A DNA stretch of 64,000 nt from Alteribacillus sp041949975 (GTDB taxonomy: Bacteria > Bacillota > Bacilli > Bacillales > Marinococcaceae). The stretch lies in contig NZ_JBHFQG010000006.1 of assembly GCF_041949975.1 (NCBI RefSeq), forward strand, positions 105,247 to 169,246. Reading direction: 5' to 3'. Shown piece after piece: positions 50,091 through 58,857 of the stretch; within the stretch, counting starts at the first letter, position 1; every line of letters starts with the position of its first letter. Under the pieces are notes generated by a model, which saw only the letters and a list, made by a program, of their open reading frames with translations, did no database searches and was not told the origin of the DNA. The position numbers were made by a program, and so were the translations under genes.

Positions 50091-50820
50091 TCATTTTATG
50101 CAGAATTCTTTTTTCAAGCCTTGATACTTGCACCTGGGAAATCCCAAGCCTTTTTGCCACTTCCGATTGCGTCTTGTCTTTATAATACCTTAAATAAACA
50201 ATTAAACGTTCCCGTTCTTCTAATTGTTCAACCACTTCCTTCAAAGCTATTGAATCGAACCATTTAGAATCGCCCTGGTCAGCGATTTGATCCATTAACG
50301 TTATCGGATCACCATCATTTTCATAAACCGTCTCGTGCAATGAAGATAAGCTTCTGGTTGCTTCGGTTGCAAATACGATTTCTTCCATTGGCATATCCAT
50401 CGAATCAGCTATTTCCTGCAAGGACGGAACTCTGCCTAATTTTTTTGTTAAATCTTCTTTTACCTTGCGTACTTTATTATTTAATTCTTTTAACGATCTG
50501 CTTACTTTTACAGTACCGTCATCACGAATGAAGCGCTGAATTTCACCTATAATCATAGGGACCGCATACGTTGAAAATTTAACATCATAGGACAAATCAA
50601 ATTTGTCTACCGATTTGATTAAACCAATCACGCCTATTTGAAACAGATCCTCTGCTTCATAACCTCGGTTAATAAATCGTTGGACTACTGACCAAACCAG
50701 CCTTGTATTTTTATTTACTATTTCTTCTCTTGCTTTTTGATCTCCATCCTGGCTTTTTTGAATTAGGTCTCTTACTTTGTCATCTTGAAGAGGCTGGTGC
50801 TTTTTTAATTTTACATCCAT
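50071..50820 (-). CDS. sigF: RNA polymerase sporulation sigma factor F
   Basis: A 249-residue sigma-70 family factor, the first forespore-specific sigma. Region 2 contains 'NKNTRLVWSVVQRFINRGYEAEDLFQIGVIGLIKSVDKFDLSYDVKFSTYAVPMIIGEIQRFIRDDG'; region 4 has 'SIALKEVVEQLEERERLIVYLRYYKDKTQSEVAKRLGISQVQVSRLEKRIL' with the helix-turn-helix. It is held by the anti-sigma factor SpoIIAB encoded 11 nt upstream. AAGGAGAG precedes the ATG. Length is close to B. subtilis SigF (255). Confidence 0.96.
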   Translation of the reverse strand: MDVKLKKHQPLQDDKVRDLIQKSQDGDQKAREEIVNKNTRLVWSVVQRFINRGYEAEDLFQIGVIGLIKSVDKFDLSYDVKFSTYAVPMIIGEIQRFIRDDGTVKVSRSLKELNNKVRKVKEDLTKKLGRVPSLQEIADSMDMPMEEIVFATEATRSLSSLHETVYENDGDPITLMDQIADQGDSKWFDSIALKEVVEQLEERERLIVYLRYYKDKTQSEVAKRLGISQVQVSRLEKRILHKMKSQLSE

Positions 50821-50831
50821 ACAGACTCTCC

Positions 50832-51272
50832 TTAATTACAAAGTGATCTGCTTTTAGCTAAACGCTTTTTTAAGTAAACAGTAGTTCCGGTACCTGGTTT
50901 GGAGATCACTTCGACTTCATCCATGAAATTTTCCATAATCGTAAAACCCATGCCTGAACGTTCTAATTCTGGTTTGGTAGTATATAACGGCTCTTTTGCT
51001 TTTCCTATGTCTTCAATGCCTTCACCACGGTCTTTCACTGTAAGTTCAACCGTATCGGTATCAATTTTCACTAAAATAGTAATTGTACCTGCCGGGTTCT
51101 CGTTGTATCCATGAATAATAGAATTGGTTACAGCTTCAGAAACAACGGTTTTCAATTCTGTTAACTCATCCATATTAGGATCGAGCTGAGCAGCAAAAGC
51201 ACCAACACTCACTCTGGCAAACGCTTCATTTTCACTTACCGCGGAAAATTCCAGTTTCATCTCATTTTTCAC
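50832..51272 (-). CDS. spoIIAB: Anti-sigma F factor and serine kinase SpoIIAB
   Basis: A 146-residue GHKL-type kinase that binds sigma-F and phosphorylates SpoIIAA. ATP-site motifs: 'VVSEAVTNSIIHGY' (N box), 'VKDRGEGIEDI' (G1) and 'ELERSGMGFTIMENFMDEV' (G2). Start: GTG at 51272, giving 'MKNEMKLEFSAVSENEAFARV', the same start as B. subtilis. It lies 2 nt after spoIIAA. Confidence 0.96.
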   Translation of the reverse strand: MKNEMKLEFSAVSENEAFARVSVGAFAAQLDPNMDELTELKTVVSEAVTNSIIHGYNENPAGTITILVKIDTDTVELTVKDRGEGIEDIGKAKEPLYTTKPELERSGMGFTIMENFMDEVEVISKPGTGTTVYLKKRLAKSRSLCN

Positions 51273-51274
51273 TT

Positions 51275-51625
51275 TCAGGCCACCCCCAGCTTTCGTAGTG
51301 CATCTGTCTCCCGGCTTTCTAAACGCAAGATTTTAAAGAGACCCGACAGCTCGAACAACCGTTTCACTGGTGTAGAAATGGAACAAACAACCATTTCTCC
51401 TCCATTTCTCCTCACTTGTTTATACCTGCCTAAAATTACTCCAATACCGGAACTGTCCATGAAAACGAGTTCTTCTAAATTTAAAACAATATGTTGGATT
51501 TGATTGCCTTCTAAATAACCATCAACTTGGTTTCGTAACTGTCTAGCAGAGTGATGATCTAATTCTCCTTTTAAGCGAATACAAAGAACATCACTGACTT
51601 GCTCAAGATCGACTGTTAAGCTCAT
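51275..51625 (-). CDS. spoIIAA: Anti-sigma F factor antagonist SpoIIAA
   Basis: A 116-residue STAS-domain protein. The phosphorylatable Ser lies in 'FMDSSGIGVILGRYKQVR' (about 58). When dephosphorylated by SpoIIE after septation it releases sigma-F from SpoIIAB. 'LKGELDHHSARQLR' is the usual first strand-helix. A sigma-H-type promoter precedes it by about 45 nt, so spoIIA has its own entry point downstream of dacF. Confidence 0.96.
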   Translation of the reverse strand: MSLTVDLEQVSDVLCIRLKGELDHHSARQLRNQVDGYLEGNQIQHIVLNLEELVFMDSSGIGVILGRYKQVRRNGGEMVVCSISTPVKRLFELSGLFKILRLESRETDALRKLGVA

Positions 51626-51668
51626 ATCTGTCCCCCCTGATTCTTTAAGTTTTAGCTTGTGCTTCTAC

Positions 51669-51698
51669 TAATTCGGTGATCCTTCCGCCATTTCCTTT
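51669..51698 (-). promoter_or_regulatory. Sigma-H promoter of spoIIA
   Basis: Minus strand AAAGGAAAT (51690-51698), 12-nt spacer, ACCGAATTA (51669-51677). Both elements fit the sigma-H consensus RnAGGAwWW and RnnGAATww completely. spoIIA is a classic sigma-H and Spo0A target. Confidence 0.75.
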
Positions 51699-51762
51699 CT
51701 TCCTGACAAAACTAGTGTTCATTCGGTAAAAGAAGTGTACATTTGCATAAAATCCTTCTTCC

Positions 51763-52950
51763 TTACGACAATACTCCTGTCATGGAGGATAAGGTTCTTT
51801 TAAACAATACATACCAGCTGGCAGATGGAGCTTCCTCGTTTAAAATAAGCTCTTGTTCTGCTATTTTGTTTTCACCATCATAGAACTCTATCGTTCCAGC
51901 ACCTGCACCCTTTTCAGCAGGAGCGGTTATTTTATCGGAAATATTTAATTTCCGGTCAATTTTTTCAATTTTTTTCCCTTTTGGAAGAACAATAGCAGCA
52001 TTTCTTTCCAATGTAACAGGAACGGTTGTTGTTTTTCCTTTTTCCACCGGAACCGCAGCGATTTCTTCTCCTTTTTCCACTAATGTCACTTTTTGATAAT
52101 TTTGAAAGGCATAATCCAGCAATGCAGTTGATTGTTTGTTCCGTTCTTTTGGAGTTTCTGCTCCCATTACAACTGTTACTACTCGCATTCCATCTCTGTT
52201 TGCTGTCGCGGTTAGATTATATTTGGCTTTTGAAGTATATCCAGTCTTTAAACCATCTACTCCGTCGTAATGTTTCACCAGTCGATTCGTGTTAACAAGC
52301 CAAAATTCTTTATCGGTCCCTTGCCGTAAATAATCTTCGTAAATACTTGTATACTCTAAAATCTTTTCATGTTTCAGCAGAGCCTGACTCATGACGGCAA
52401 GGTCTCTAGCCGTTGTGTAATGATCCTTAGTAGATAATCCGGTTGTGTTGTTAAATTGTGTATTTTTCAACCCTAGTTCTTCAGCTTTTTCATTCATCTT
52501 TCTTATGAATTTTTCCTCTGTTCCTGCAATATGTTCAGCTAATGCAACGGAAGCATCGTTTCCGGAAGCTACAGCTACCCCTTTTAGCAGTTCATGAACG
52601 GTCATTTGTTCTCCTTGTTCCAAAAAGATTTGTGACCCGCCCATAGAGGCAGCACGTTCACTTGCAGTAACCTGTTCGTCCAGCTGAATATCTTTTTCAT
52701 CTAACGCTTCCATTATAAGCAGCATAGTCATAATTTTTGTCATACTTGCAGGAGGAAGTTTCTCATTTTCATTTTTGTTAAATAGCATTTTTCCGGTGTC
52801 CACTTCCATAATAACAGCCGATCTGGCTTCCTCTGCTAATGAAGGTGATTCTTTGTCTTCATTAGCAGCAACGGACTCGGGATGTATAAACAAAACCAGG
52901 ATTAGTATGCATAACAAACTGGTTCGCAGTGCAGGTATATTTTTTATCAA
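51763..52950 (-). CDS. dacF: D-alanyl-D-alanine carboxypeptidase DacF
   Basis: A 395-residue exported S11 peptidase. A signal peptide (about 1-29) precedes the catalytic domain with 'SMTKIM' (S-x2-K, about 69-74), 'SGND' (about 123) and 'KTGYT' (about 228); a beta-rich C-terminal domain and amphipathic anchor follow. DacF acts with DacB to set cortex cross-linking and in B. subtilis is expressed in the forespore. Start: TTG at 52950 behind GGGAGGTG. It sits between pdp and spoIIA as in related species. Confidence 0.93.
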   Translation of the reverse strand: MIKNIPALRTSLLCILILVLFIHPESVAANEDKESPSLAEEARSAVIMEVDTGKMLFNKNENEKLPPASMTKIMTMLLIMEALDEKDIQLDEQVTASERAASMGGSQIFLEQGEQMTVHELLKGVAVASGNDASVALAEHIAGTEEKFIRKMNEKAEELGLKNTQFNNTTGLSTKDHYTTARDLAVMSQALLKHEKILEYTSIYEDYLRQGTDKEFWLVNTNRLVKHYDGVDGLKTGYTSKAKYNLTATANRDGMRVVTVVMGAETPKERNKQSTALLDYAFQNYQKVTLVEKGEEIAAVPVEKGKTTTVPVTLERNAAIVLPKGKKIEKIDRKLNISDKITAPAEKGAGAGTIEFYDGENKIAEQELILNEEAPSASWYVLFKRTLSSMTGVLS

Positions 52951-53076
52951 TTCCAGACACCTCCCATGATTATAAAACTATTTTTTCCATTATTTTCTTT
53001 GTGTATACTATAAGAATTAGTTTCTTTTTGGAAAAAATTGCTTTCTGTGCGTGTTAATACACTTGTAAACATTCAC

Positions 53077-53119
53077 AAAAAAAGTCTGTATAGATGTCGA
53101 ACCACATCCATACAGACTG
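53077..53119 (-). terminator. Rho-independent terminator of the yqzK-xerD-deoB-pnp-pdp operon
   Basis: Minus strand stem of 9 bp extended past a small bulge (arms about 53083-53095 and 53105-53118) followed by TTTTTTTG. Confidence 0.85.
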
Positions 53120-53132
53120 AGCAATATGTTTA

Positions 53133-54437
53133 TTATTTGTAAATCGTTTCATAAATCAGCATTGGCTTTTTGGATTTTCCATGAACAAACGTATATGCGT
53201 TTCTTACTATCTCTTCTACATGAGCTGTATCCTCCTGATTGCTGTATAAGGTTGCAATAGGTTCAGCCTCATGTACTTCGTCACCTATTTTTTTATGAAG
53301 TTTTATACCAACTGCATGATCAATCTCATCATCTTTTGTCGCTCTTCCGGCACCTAACATCATAGCAGCTTTACCTATTTGAGCGGCATGCATGGTTTCA
53401 ACAGATCCAGCTTCATGAGCTGTGATATCCTTTATAAACTTAGCAGTATTTAATATTTCCGGGGTATCTACAGCAGATGGGTCTCCTCCCTGGCTTTGTA
53501 TAAACTGCTTCATCTTTTCTACAGCCTTGCCGTTAGATATGACCTCTTCAATTAATTGACGGCCTTCTTTTTCGTTTGAAGCTTTACCGCCAGCAACTGC
53601 CATGTGAGCAGCCAGTGTAACACTTAATTCATGCAGATCCTCTGGTCCTTTCCCGTGCAGAGTTTCTATTGCTTCTTTTACTTCAAGTGCGTTTCCTACG
53701 AAACGTCCTAATGGCTGGTCCATGTTAGAAATTACCGCCATCGTGTTGCGGTTTAAAGAATGACCAATCTTCACCATAGCGTTTGCTAATGATTTAGCAT
53801 CCTCTAAATTTTCCATAAACGCACCTGAACCGGTTTTTACATCTAGCACAATTGCATCGGCACCAGCAGCAATTTTTTTACTCATTACTGAACTTGCTAT
53901 AAGCGGAATCGAGTCTACGGTAGCCGTCACATCTCTTAAGGCGTATAACTTTTTATCGGCAGGGGTAAGATTTCCACTTTGTCCAGCTACAGCTATTTTG
54001 TTTTCATTTACAAGCCTGATGAATTCATTTTGATTAAGTTCTGTTCGAAAACCCTTAAACGCTTCGAGCTTATCAATGGTACCACCTGTATGACCTAATC
54101 CTCTTCCAGACATTTTTGCTACGGGAATTCCAAGAGCAGCAACGAGGGGACCTAAAATGAGAGTTGTTTTATCCCCAACCCCCCCAGTGGAGTGTTTATC
54201 CACCTTTGTTCCTTCAATTGCAGATAAATCAAGCTGATCTCCTGATTCTGCCATCGCAAATGTAAGAGAGGCAGCTTCTTCCTCGTTCATTCCTTGAAAA
54301 TATAAAGCCATCGCAAAAGCAGAAGCTTGATAATCCGGGATGTCTTCGTTACTATAACCATTTACAAACCAACGAATCTCAGCATCTGTGAGAACTTCAC
54401 CGTCACGTTTTTTTGCTATTATATCTACCATTCTCAT
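53133..54437 (-). CDS. pdp: Pyrimidine-nucleoside phosphorylase
   Basis: A 434-residue enzyme splitting (deoxy)uridine and thymidine with phosphate. Signatures: 'KVDKHSTGGVGDKTTLILGPLVAALGIPVAKMSGRGLGHTGGTIDKLEAFKGF' (about 80-133), with the phosphate-binding Ser/Thr and the thymidine/pyrimidine phosphorylase signature, then 'VKTGSGAFM' and 'LEVKEAIETLHGKGPEDL'. Last gene of the nucleoside salvage operon. AGGAG lies 10 nt before the ATG. Confidence 0.94.
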   Translation of the reverse strand: MRMVDIIAKKRDGEVLTDAEIRWFVNGYSNEDIPDYQASAFAMALYFQGMNEEEAASLTFAMAESGDQLDLSAIEGTKVDKHSTGGVGDKTTLILGPLVAALGIPVAKMSGRGLGHTGGTIDKLEAFKGFRTELNQNEFIRLVNENKIAVAGQSGNLTPADKKLYALRDVTATVDSIPLIASSVMSKKIAAGADAIVLDVKTGSGAFMENLEDAKSLANAMVKIGHSLNRNTMAVISNMDQPLGRFVGNALEVKEAIETLHGKGPEDLHELSVTLAAHMAVAGGKASNEKEGRQLIEEVISNGKAVEKMKQFIQSQGGDPSAVDTPEILNTAKFIKDITAHEAGSVETMHAAQIGKAAMMLGAGRATKDDEIDHAVGIKLHKKIGDEVHEAEPIATLYSNQEDTAHVEEIVRNAYTFVHGKSKKPMLIYETIYK

Positions 54438-54509
54438 TGACCGCGCACTCCTTTTATTTTTCCGCCTTTTTATCCTGTGAAACTTGCTTCATAAAAGAAA
54501 AGCTTATAT

Positions 54510-55331
54510 TTAAATAGATGAAAGGATTTGTTTCACAAGCGAAATAAACCGGGGTTTGGTTTTAGCTGCGGTTTCCATAACTTCTTCATGAGAAACTCCT
54601 TCAATTTCTTCTCCAACGGCCATATCTGTAATGCAGGAAATCCCCAGCACTTTAAGCCCGGCATGTCTTGCTGCAATCACTTCCGAAACCGTAGACATAC
54701 CGACCACATCTCCTCCTAAGTTGCGTAGCATAATAAGTTCGGCCCCTGTCATAAAAGCTGGTCCAGAAATACCTGCGTATACACCTTTTTGTAAAGAAAA
54801 TCCTAGTGACTCAGCAGCATTCACTGCCGTTTTTCGCAAAGTCTCATCATAGGCCTGGCTCATATCTGGAAAGCGCGGTCCCATTTTTTCATCGTTTCGC
54901 CCGATTAATGGGTTTGTTCCTGTCATATTTATGTGATCTTCTATCACCATTAAATCACCTGGCTGGAAAGAGGGGTTCATCCCACCACATGCATTGGTAA
55001 CCACAAGTGTTTCTGCGCCCAGTTCCTTCATCACCCTTACCGGAAACGTAACTTCCTGCATGGAATATCCTTCATAGTAATGGAAACGCCCTTGCATAGC
55101 TATAACTTTTTTTCCTTGTAATGTACCCATTACTAACCTTCCTGCATGTCCTTCTACTGTAGAAACAGGGAAATGCGGTATAGTACTATATTCAACTCGC
55201 ACGGCTCCTTCTATTTCGTCCGCTAAGTCACCTAACCCTGAACCCAAAATTAAACCAATATGCGGCAGTTCTTCAATCTGCTCTTTTAAATAATCAGCTG
55301 CTTCTTTTACTTTTAATGCTAGTTGCTGCAT
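54510..55331 (-). CDS. Purine nucleoside phosphorylase paralogue with changed active-site residues
   Basis: A 273-residue trimeric-type PNP family protein. It keeps 'GLILGSGLGDLADEI', 'STVEGHAGRLV', 'MQGRFHYYEGYSMQEVTFPVRV' and 'TNACGGMNPSFQPGDLMVI'. But the base-binding segment reads 'GPAFMTGAEL' where the neighbour and most family members have 'GPxYETPAE', so Glu becomes Met, and 'SCITDMAVGE' replaces 'SCxSNxAAG', so Asn becomes Asp. In trimeric PNPs these Glu and Asn positions hold 6-oxopurines, and Asp there favours 6-aminopurines. The substrate may therefore be adenosine-like or methylthioadenosine; this is inference. Start: ATG at 55331, one nt after the preceding stop. Confidence 0.85.
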   Translation of the reverse strand: MQQLALKVKEAADYLKEQIEELPHIGLILGSGLGDLADEIEGAVRVEYSTIPHFPVSTVEGHAGRLVMGTLQGKKVIAMQGRFHYYEGYSMQEVTFPVRVMKELGAETLVVTNACGGMNPSFQPGDLMVIEDHINMTGTNPLIGRNDEKMGPRFPDMSQAYDETLRKTAVNAAESLGFSLQKGVYAGISGPAFMTGAELIMLRNLGGDVVGMSTVSEVIAARHAGLKVLGISCITDMAVGEEIEGVSHEEVMETAAKTKPRFISLVKQILSSI

Positions 55332-55332
55332 A

Positions 55333-56166
55333 CTATGCCTCTCCCTTACCAATTTGATATATAATTTCTTTCATCAACTGAAGAAATTCTTCCTTCACCT
55401 TTTCCGTCGTTTCTATGACTTCATCATGACTTAATGGCTGATCTAATATACCTGCTGCCATATTGGATAAGCATGAAATTCCTAACACTTTCATTCCGCC
55501 ATGCACAGCTGTCATAACTTCAGGTACCGTTGACATCCCAACGGCATCTGCTCCTAATGTTCGTATCATTCTTACTTCTGCTGGCGTTTCATAAGCAGGC
55601 CCTGTATTTGCAGCATATACTCCTTCTTGTAATGTGATATCAAGAGAAGCAGCTGCTTTTCTTGCGGTATCACAAAGTTCAGCGGTATAGGCCGACGACA
55701 TATCTGGAAATCTCGGACCTAATTCTTCATCATTTTTTCCAAGCAGAGGGTTATCCCCTTGTAAGTTTATATGGTCTTTAATCAGCATTAAGTTGCCAGG
55801 TGTAAATGATTCATTCACGCTTCCTGCTGCATTTGTAACTAATAATGTTTGTACACCCATTGCATGCATTACCCTTACTGGAAAGGTAACCTCTTGCATT
55901 GTATAGCCTTCATAGTAATGAAACCTTCCTTGCATTGCCACTGTAGGTACCCCTTTTAAATGGCCAAACACAAGCTGTCCCGCATGCCCCGTTACAGTAG
56001 ATACAGGAAAGCCTGGTATATCTTCGTAATGGACCTTTACAGCATTTTCAATTTCTTCAGCTAGCACTCCTAAGCCAGAACCTAATATCAGCCCTATTTT
56101 TGGTTGATTATCAATTTTTTCTTTTAACTTATTCGCCGCGTTTTCTAGGAGCCGTTTAGTTGTCAC
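55333..56166 (-). CDS. pupG: Purine nucleoside phosphorylase (inosine/guanosine type)
   Basis: A 277-residue canonical trimeric PNP. 'KIGLILGSGLGVLAEEIENAV', 'VTGHAGQLVFG', 'MQGRFHYYEGYTMQEVTFPVRV', 'TNAAGSVNESFTPGNLMLI', 'GPAYETPAEVRMIR' (Glu of the base pocket) and 'SCLSNMAAGILDQPLSHDEV' (Asn of the base pocket) match B. subtilis PupG. It splits guanosine, inosine and their deoxy forms. Start: GTG at 56166 behind AAGGG; another GTG at 56175 overlaps the deoB stop and is also possible. Confidence 0.93.
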   Translation of the reverse strand: MTTKRLLENAANKLKEKIDNQPKIGLILGSGLGVLAEEIENAVKVHYEDIPGFPVSTVTGHAGQLVFGHLKGVPTVAMQGRFHYYEGYTMQEVTFPVRVMHAMGVQTLLVTNAAGSVNESFTPGNLMLIKDHINLQGDNPLLGKNDEELGPRFPDMSSAYTAELCDTARKAAASLDITLQEGVYAANTGPAYETPAEVRMIRTLGADAVGMSTVPEVMTAVHGGMKVLGISCLSNMAAGILDQPLSHDEVIETTEKVKEEFLQLMKEIIYQIGKGEA

Positions 56167-56171
56167 TTGTA

Positions 56172-57365
56172 TCACCCTTTTTTCGTAATGTCTTTCAAAA
56201 AGCTCGTTCCATTTTCGGGACGCTTAATATTAAAGTTATCAGCCAATGTAGCGCCGATATCTGCAAACGTTTTTCTCAAACCTAAATCGTTTCCAGGAGT
56301 AAAAGCAGGAGTATAAACAAGAAGCGGCACAAGTTCTCTCGTATGATCTGTACCATGGTGAACCGGATCATTTCCATGATCAGCCGTAATGATAATTACA
56401 TCTTCTTCCCCGCATTCTTTTAATAAATCAGGCAGCTTTGCATCAAATTCTTCTAAGGCCTTTCCGTAACCTATAGGATCTCTTCTATGACCAAATTTAG
56501 CATCAAAATCAACCAGGTTTAAAAAGCATAACCCGGTAAAATCTCGTTTTGCTGTTTGAATAATTTTATCCATTCCATCATCGTTAGAAGTGGTCCTGAG
56601 AGATTCCGTTACACCCTCTCCATCATAAATGTCACTTATTTTACCAATAGCTAAACTGTCTAACCCCGCATCTTTTAATTCATTCATTACAGTTCGGCCA
56701 AATGGTTTTAAAGCATAATCATGACGATTAGCAGTTCTTTCAAACGCACCTTCTTCTCCTATAAACGGCCGTGCAATGACTCTGCCGATCATATACGGAG
56801 CTTCATAAGTCATCGCTCTAGCTTTTTCACAGATATCATAAAGTTCTTCTATTGGTACGATTTCTTCATGAGCCGCAATTTGCAAAACCGAATCAGCGGA
56901 TGTATAAACGATTAGATCTCCTGAAGCCATATGTTCAGCTCCAAGTTCTTTAATAATTTCTGTTCCAGACGCAACTTTATTTCCAATGACTTTTCGTCCT
57001 GTTTCCTGTTCTAGTTTGGAAATAAGATCATCTGGAAATCCAGTTGGAAAGGTGCGAAAAGGTTCCTTAATATGCAGACCCATCATTTCCCAATGACCCG
57101 TCATCGTATCTTTACTGTGTGAAGCTTCCTGCATAATTCCGATATGAGCACCTGGTTGATCTACAGGAGCTATTCCGGCTGCTTTTTTTATATTGCCAAG
57201 TCCTAACTTCTCTATATGAGGCATTTGGAGACCATTCATTTTTTCAGCTATATGCCCTAATGTATCCGCTCCTTTATCATTGTACTCTTCTGCATCAGGA
57301 GCTTCTCCTATACCAACTGAATCCATAACGATAACAAACACTCTTTTAAAACCATATTCCGACAT
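56172..57365 (-). CDS. deoB: Phosphopentomutase
   Basis: A 397-residue alkaline-phosphatase-superfamily enzyme interconverting (deoxy)ribose 1- and 5-phosphates released by the phosphorylases next door. Metal ligands in 'VMDSVGIGEAPDA' (about 13) and 'ITADHGNDPVHHGTDHTRE' (about 325), and the phospho-Thr in 'SKDTMTGHWEMMG' (about 89), are present. It precedes the PNP genes and follows xerD, as drm does in B. subtilis. Confidence 0.95.
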   Translation of the reverse strand: MSEYGFKRVFVIVMDSVGIGEAPDAEEYNDKGADTLGHIAEKMNGLQMPHIEKLGLGNIKKAAGIAPVDQPGAHIGIMQEASHSKDTMTGHWEMMGLHIKEPFRTFPTGFPDDLISKLEQETGRKVIGNKVASGTEIIKELGAEHMASGDLIVYTSADSVLQIAAHEEIVPIEELYDICEKARAMTYEAPYMIGRVIARPFIGEEGAFERTANRHDYALKPFGRTVMNELKDAGLDSLAIGKISDIYDGEGVTESLRTTSNDDGMDKIIQTAKRDFTGLCFLNLVDFDAKFGHRRDPIGYGKALEEFDAKLPDLLKECGEEDVIIITADHGNDPVHHGTDHTRELVPLLVYTPAFTPGNDLGLRKTFADIGATLADNFNIKRPENGTSFLKDITKKG

Positions 57366-57418
57366 TTTTCATCACCTTTTCATTAAATGTAATCTTCACA
57401 CTGTCCTCTTATAAACGA

Positions 57419-58306
57419 TCATGCCCTTGGATGGAAGTTTAAATAAATATCTTTTAATTTGTGATTAGAAACATGTGTATATATTTGTGTTGTGGAAATA
57501 TCTGCATGGCCTAACATTTCTTGTACTGCCCGTAAATCTGCACCATTCTCAAGTAGATGGGTTGCAAATGAGTGGCGAAGAGTATGTGGGGTCAACTTTT
57601 TTGTAATGTTTGCTTTTTCAGCCGTCGATTTTAATATTTTCCAAAAGCCCTGTCTGGATAACTGATTGCCATGATGATTCACAAACAATATCTCATGCCT
57701 TTTCTTTTTCATTAAATAAGGCCTGCCTTTATGTATGTACCGCTCTACAGCCTCTGCTGCCACTTTACCAAGCGGTATTATTCTCTCTTTATTACCCTTT
57801 CCAATACAATGGATAAACCCCATTTGCAAATGTATGTCACCAACCTCAAGATTGCACAGTTCACTTACTCGAAGGCCGGCCGCATACATCAACTCAAGCA
57901 TCGCATTATTTCTAAGTGCAAATGCAGTCGTTCCATCGCTAGCTGCCAGCAGCTTTTCCACCTCAGAGGCAGTTAGTACATCGGGTAATTTTTTTTCACC
58001 TCTTGGTATTTCTACTAACTCGGAAGGATCTTTTTTTGACCGCTGTTCTCTCAGTAAAAACTGGTGAAACGCTCGTATCGATGAAATCGTTCTAGCTATA
58101 GTAGAGGCAGATCGTCCATTTTCTTTTAGTGTGTATAGAAAGTCAACAATATGAGACCGTTCAATATTCTCTACACTAGTCACTTGTTTCTTTTCCAAAT
58201 GAGAAATGTAATGATGCAGATCCCGCTTATAGGAGCTTGTGGTGTTTGTAGATAGTCCTTTCTCCACCTGGCAATAATGGATGAAATCCAATACTTCATT
58301 ATACAA
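57419..58306 (-). CDS. xerD: Site-specific tyrosine recombinase XerD
   Basis: A 295-residue recombinase resolving chromosome dimers at dif with CodV/XerC. Catalytic residues are visible: Arg in 'YAAGLRVSELCNL', Lys in 'GKGNKERIIPLG', 'HTLRHSFATHLLENGADLRAVQEMLGHADIS' (H-x2-R and second His) and Tyr in 'TTQIYTHVS'. Start: TTG at 58306, 9 nt after AAGGAG, giving a length one short of B. subtilis XerD; an upstream TTG overlaps the site. Confidence 0.94.
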   Translation of the reverse strand: MYNEVLDFIHYCQVEKGLSTNTTSSYKRDLHHYISHLEKKQVTSVENIERSHIVDFLYTLKENGRSASTIARTISSIRAFHQFLLREQRSKKDPSELVEIPRGEKKLPDVLTASEVEKLLAASDGTTAFALRNNAMLELMYAAGLRVSELCNLEVGDIHLQMGFIHCIGKGNKERIIPLGKVAAEAVERYIHKGRPYLMKKKRHEILFVNHHGNQLSRQGFWKILKSTAEKANITKKLTPHTLRHSFATHLLENGADLRAVQEMLGHADISTTQIYTHVSNHKLKDIYLNFHPRA

Positions 58307-58336
58307 AGCCGATCGCTCCTTCAAAGTACCTGTCTT

Positions 58337-58522
58337 TTATGAATAAATTAATTCACTGTTTAATTTAACTTCTTCATAATTTTTCTGTGGTTTATTTAAT
58401 CTTTCGTCTGCTTCATAACTATTACTTAACCATAGAATACCATAATAAAAAGCCAGCAGGCACACAATAAAAACAATGAAAATTTTAACCGTTTCCATTC
58501 CATATGACAACCATTTTTCCAA
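58337..58522 (-). CDS. yqzK: YqzK-like DUF4227 small membrane protein
   Basis: A 61-residue single-pass membrane protein: short N-terminus, a helix at about 11-33 ('VKIFIVFIVCLLAFYYGILWL') and a polar C-terminal tail. Its place between fur and xerD and its layout match B. subtilis YqzK (DUF4227). Function unknown. Starts with TTG behind GAGGG. It appears to be the first gene of the xerD-deoB-pnp-pdp run. Confidence 0.8.
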   Translation of the reverse strand: MEKWLSYGMETVKIFIVFIVCLLAFYYGILWLSNSYEADERLNKPQKNYEEVKLNSELIYS

Positions 58523-58638
58523 GACAAATCCCTCATTTCTTAATGAAACTATGAATTATCTATGACAAAAACAGCTTATTATATACATTTTAATTACAAA
58601 ACAGCGTAATACACGCGTTTTCTCAAAGTGACGGCGAA

Positions 58639-58826
58639 AAGAACAAAAGCGCAAGCGCCTGATCAGCCTCGACAGGTAAATGTTCTTCAGTCATGAAAGG
58701 TGCTCTTTGCCTTTCATGACTGGAGGTTATTTAACCCCGAGAGGCTGGGCGCTGAAGCTAGACGCGGATCAAACAATATGGAGATAGTTACTCCACAACT
58801 TGTAAAAACATAATTTCCTAAACAAT
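58639..58826. repeat. Structured intergenic repeat, copy B (intact hairpin form)
   Basis: About 188 nt without an ORF. A central perfect 13-bp inverted repeat (CAGTCATGAAAGG at about 58688-58700 with its complement at about 58710-58722) lies inside an outer pairing of AGCGC-n5-CAGCCTC with GAGGCTG-g-GCGCT. A conserved 60-nt tail ends in CATAATTTCCTAAACAAT, identical to copy A. The tail directly meets the T-run of the fur terminator. The yqzK side has no recognisable boundary beyond AAGAACAAAAGCGC. Confidence 0.88.
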
Positions 58827-58857
58827 AAAAAAACCTCTTCCTGACGAAAAGGTTTTA
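58826..58857 (-). terminator. Rho-independent terminator of fur
   Basis: Minus strand 7-bp stem (arms 58830-58836 and 58850-58856), overlapping the fur stop codon and followed by a run of seven T residues that adjoins repeat copy B. Confidence 0.78.
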
